This document shows positions 63,865 through 64,000 of a stretch of 64,000 bases of DNA, piece after piece. The position numbers and the translations under genes are program-made. The DNA comes from Paludisphaera rhizosphaerae. GTDB taxonomy: Bacteria > Planctomycetota > Planctomycetia > Isosphaerales > Isosphaeraceae. The first letter of the stretch is position 1. Each line of letters opens with the position of its first letter. The DNA lies in the NCBI RefSeq assembly GCF_011065895.1, contig NZ_JAALCR010000003.1, positions 124,001-188,000 on the forward strand. Reading direction: 5' to 3'. Under the pieces are notes generated by a model that saw only the letters and a program-made list of their open reading frames with translations, did no database searches and had not been told where the DNA came from.

Positions 63865-64000
63865 GTGGCTCACGCATCACTCGTCCTCGCGCGCCGCGGC
63901 GTCTTCGCAGCGTGGGGCGTATTCCTCCTCCTCGGAGTCGGCTGCGAGCCGTCCTCGACGGCTGAGGGCTTCGCATCCCGCTTGAAACTTCCCGACGGCT
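63865..64000 (+). CDS. Start of a lipoprotein gene (cut by window end)
   Basis: A GTG at 63865, with AAGGGG about eight bases upstream, opens a frame to the window end. The 45 residues seen are a lipoprotein signal (VAHASLVLARRGVFAAWGVF, LLLGVGC lipobox) followed by EPSSTAEGFASRLKLPDG. The mature function lies outside the window. Confidence 0.6.
   Translation, partial: MAHASLVLARRGVFAAWGVFLLLGVGCEPSSTAEGFASRLKLPDG

Overview
The window is GC-rich DNA from a member of the Planctomycetota, most likely an Isosphaeraceae-like genus (Paludisphaera, Singulisphaera or Isosphaera type). This is judged from gene content, not from a database search. The markers are a DUF1501 protein next to a PSCyt1/DUF1549/DUF1553 cytochrome, a PVC-type CxxCH protein with HEAT repeats, giant surface proteins with the planctomycete N-terminal LEDRRLL motif, a ThuA-like protein, a sulfatase, a PEP-CTERM protein, and an ECF sigma factor with a long C-terminal extension. 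No rRNA, tRNA, CRISPR array, prophage or intact insertion sequence was seen.

Layout. 1-6.2 kb: the end of an AraC-type regulator, then a 1770-residue surface protein behind a good sigma-70 promoter and a long leader. 6.2-10.1 kb: a reverse-strand operon (PSD1 cytochrome, then DUF1501). 10.4-16 kb: a paralogue of the surface protein with the same promoter and leader and a nearly identical 3' end. 16.4-21.2 kb: ThuA-like protein, a small secreted protein, a zinc-ribbon protein, and a translationally coupled pair (Gfo/Idh-fold protein lacking its usual catalytic motifs, plus a PMT-type membrane glycosyltransferase). 21.3-26.4 kb: dtd and an FGGY kinase, then reverse-strand glmU and a Kef-type antiporter. 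26.7-31 kb: gatC, gatA, two small overlapping genes of unknown function, gatB. 31-36 kb: a Tat-exported sugar isomerase-like protein, a DUF72 protein, a decayed partial copy of their junction, and a TPR protein. 36.4-43.2 kb: a VapBC-like pair, then a membrane-anchored sigma factor ending in a heme-binding CxxCH motif, directly followed by the System II cytochrome c biogenesis genes (ResB and CcsA types). 43.2-47.6 kb: a phosphodiesterase, a sulfatase, and a cobalamin riboswitch upstream of a PEP-CTERM DUF4465 protein. 48-54.3 kb: asparagine synthetase, nitrilase, PEGA lipoprotein, GNAT, leucyl aminopeptidase, a conserved hypothetical. 54.6-64 kb: a beta-propeller protein, an SGNH-type protein, a PVC cytochrome, an ABC-2 type permease, and two small exported proteins at the edge.

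Housekeeping genes (dtd, glmU, gatCAB, pepA, ccs genes) are mixed with planctomycete-specific exported proteins. The most interesting items are: (1) the sigma factor with an apparent extracytoplasmic heme c site beside the cytochrome c maturation genes; (2) the B12 riboswitch over a surface-anchored DUF4465 protein, suggesting B12 capture; (3) the unknown two-gene cassette inside the gatCAB operon; (4) the twin giant surface proteins sharing a promoter-leader and a homogenised 3' end.
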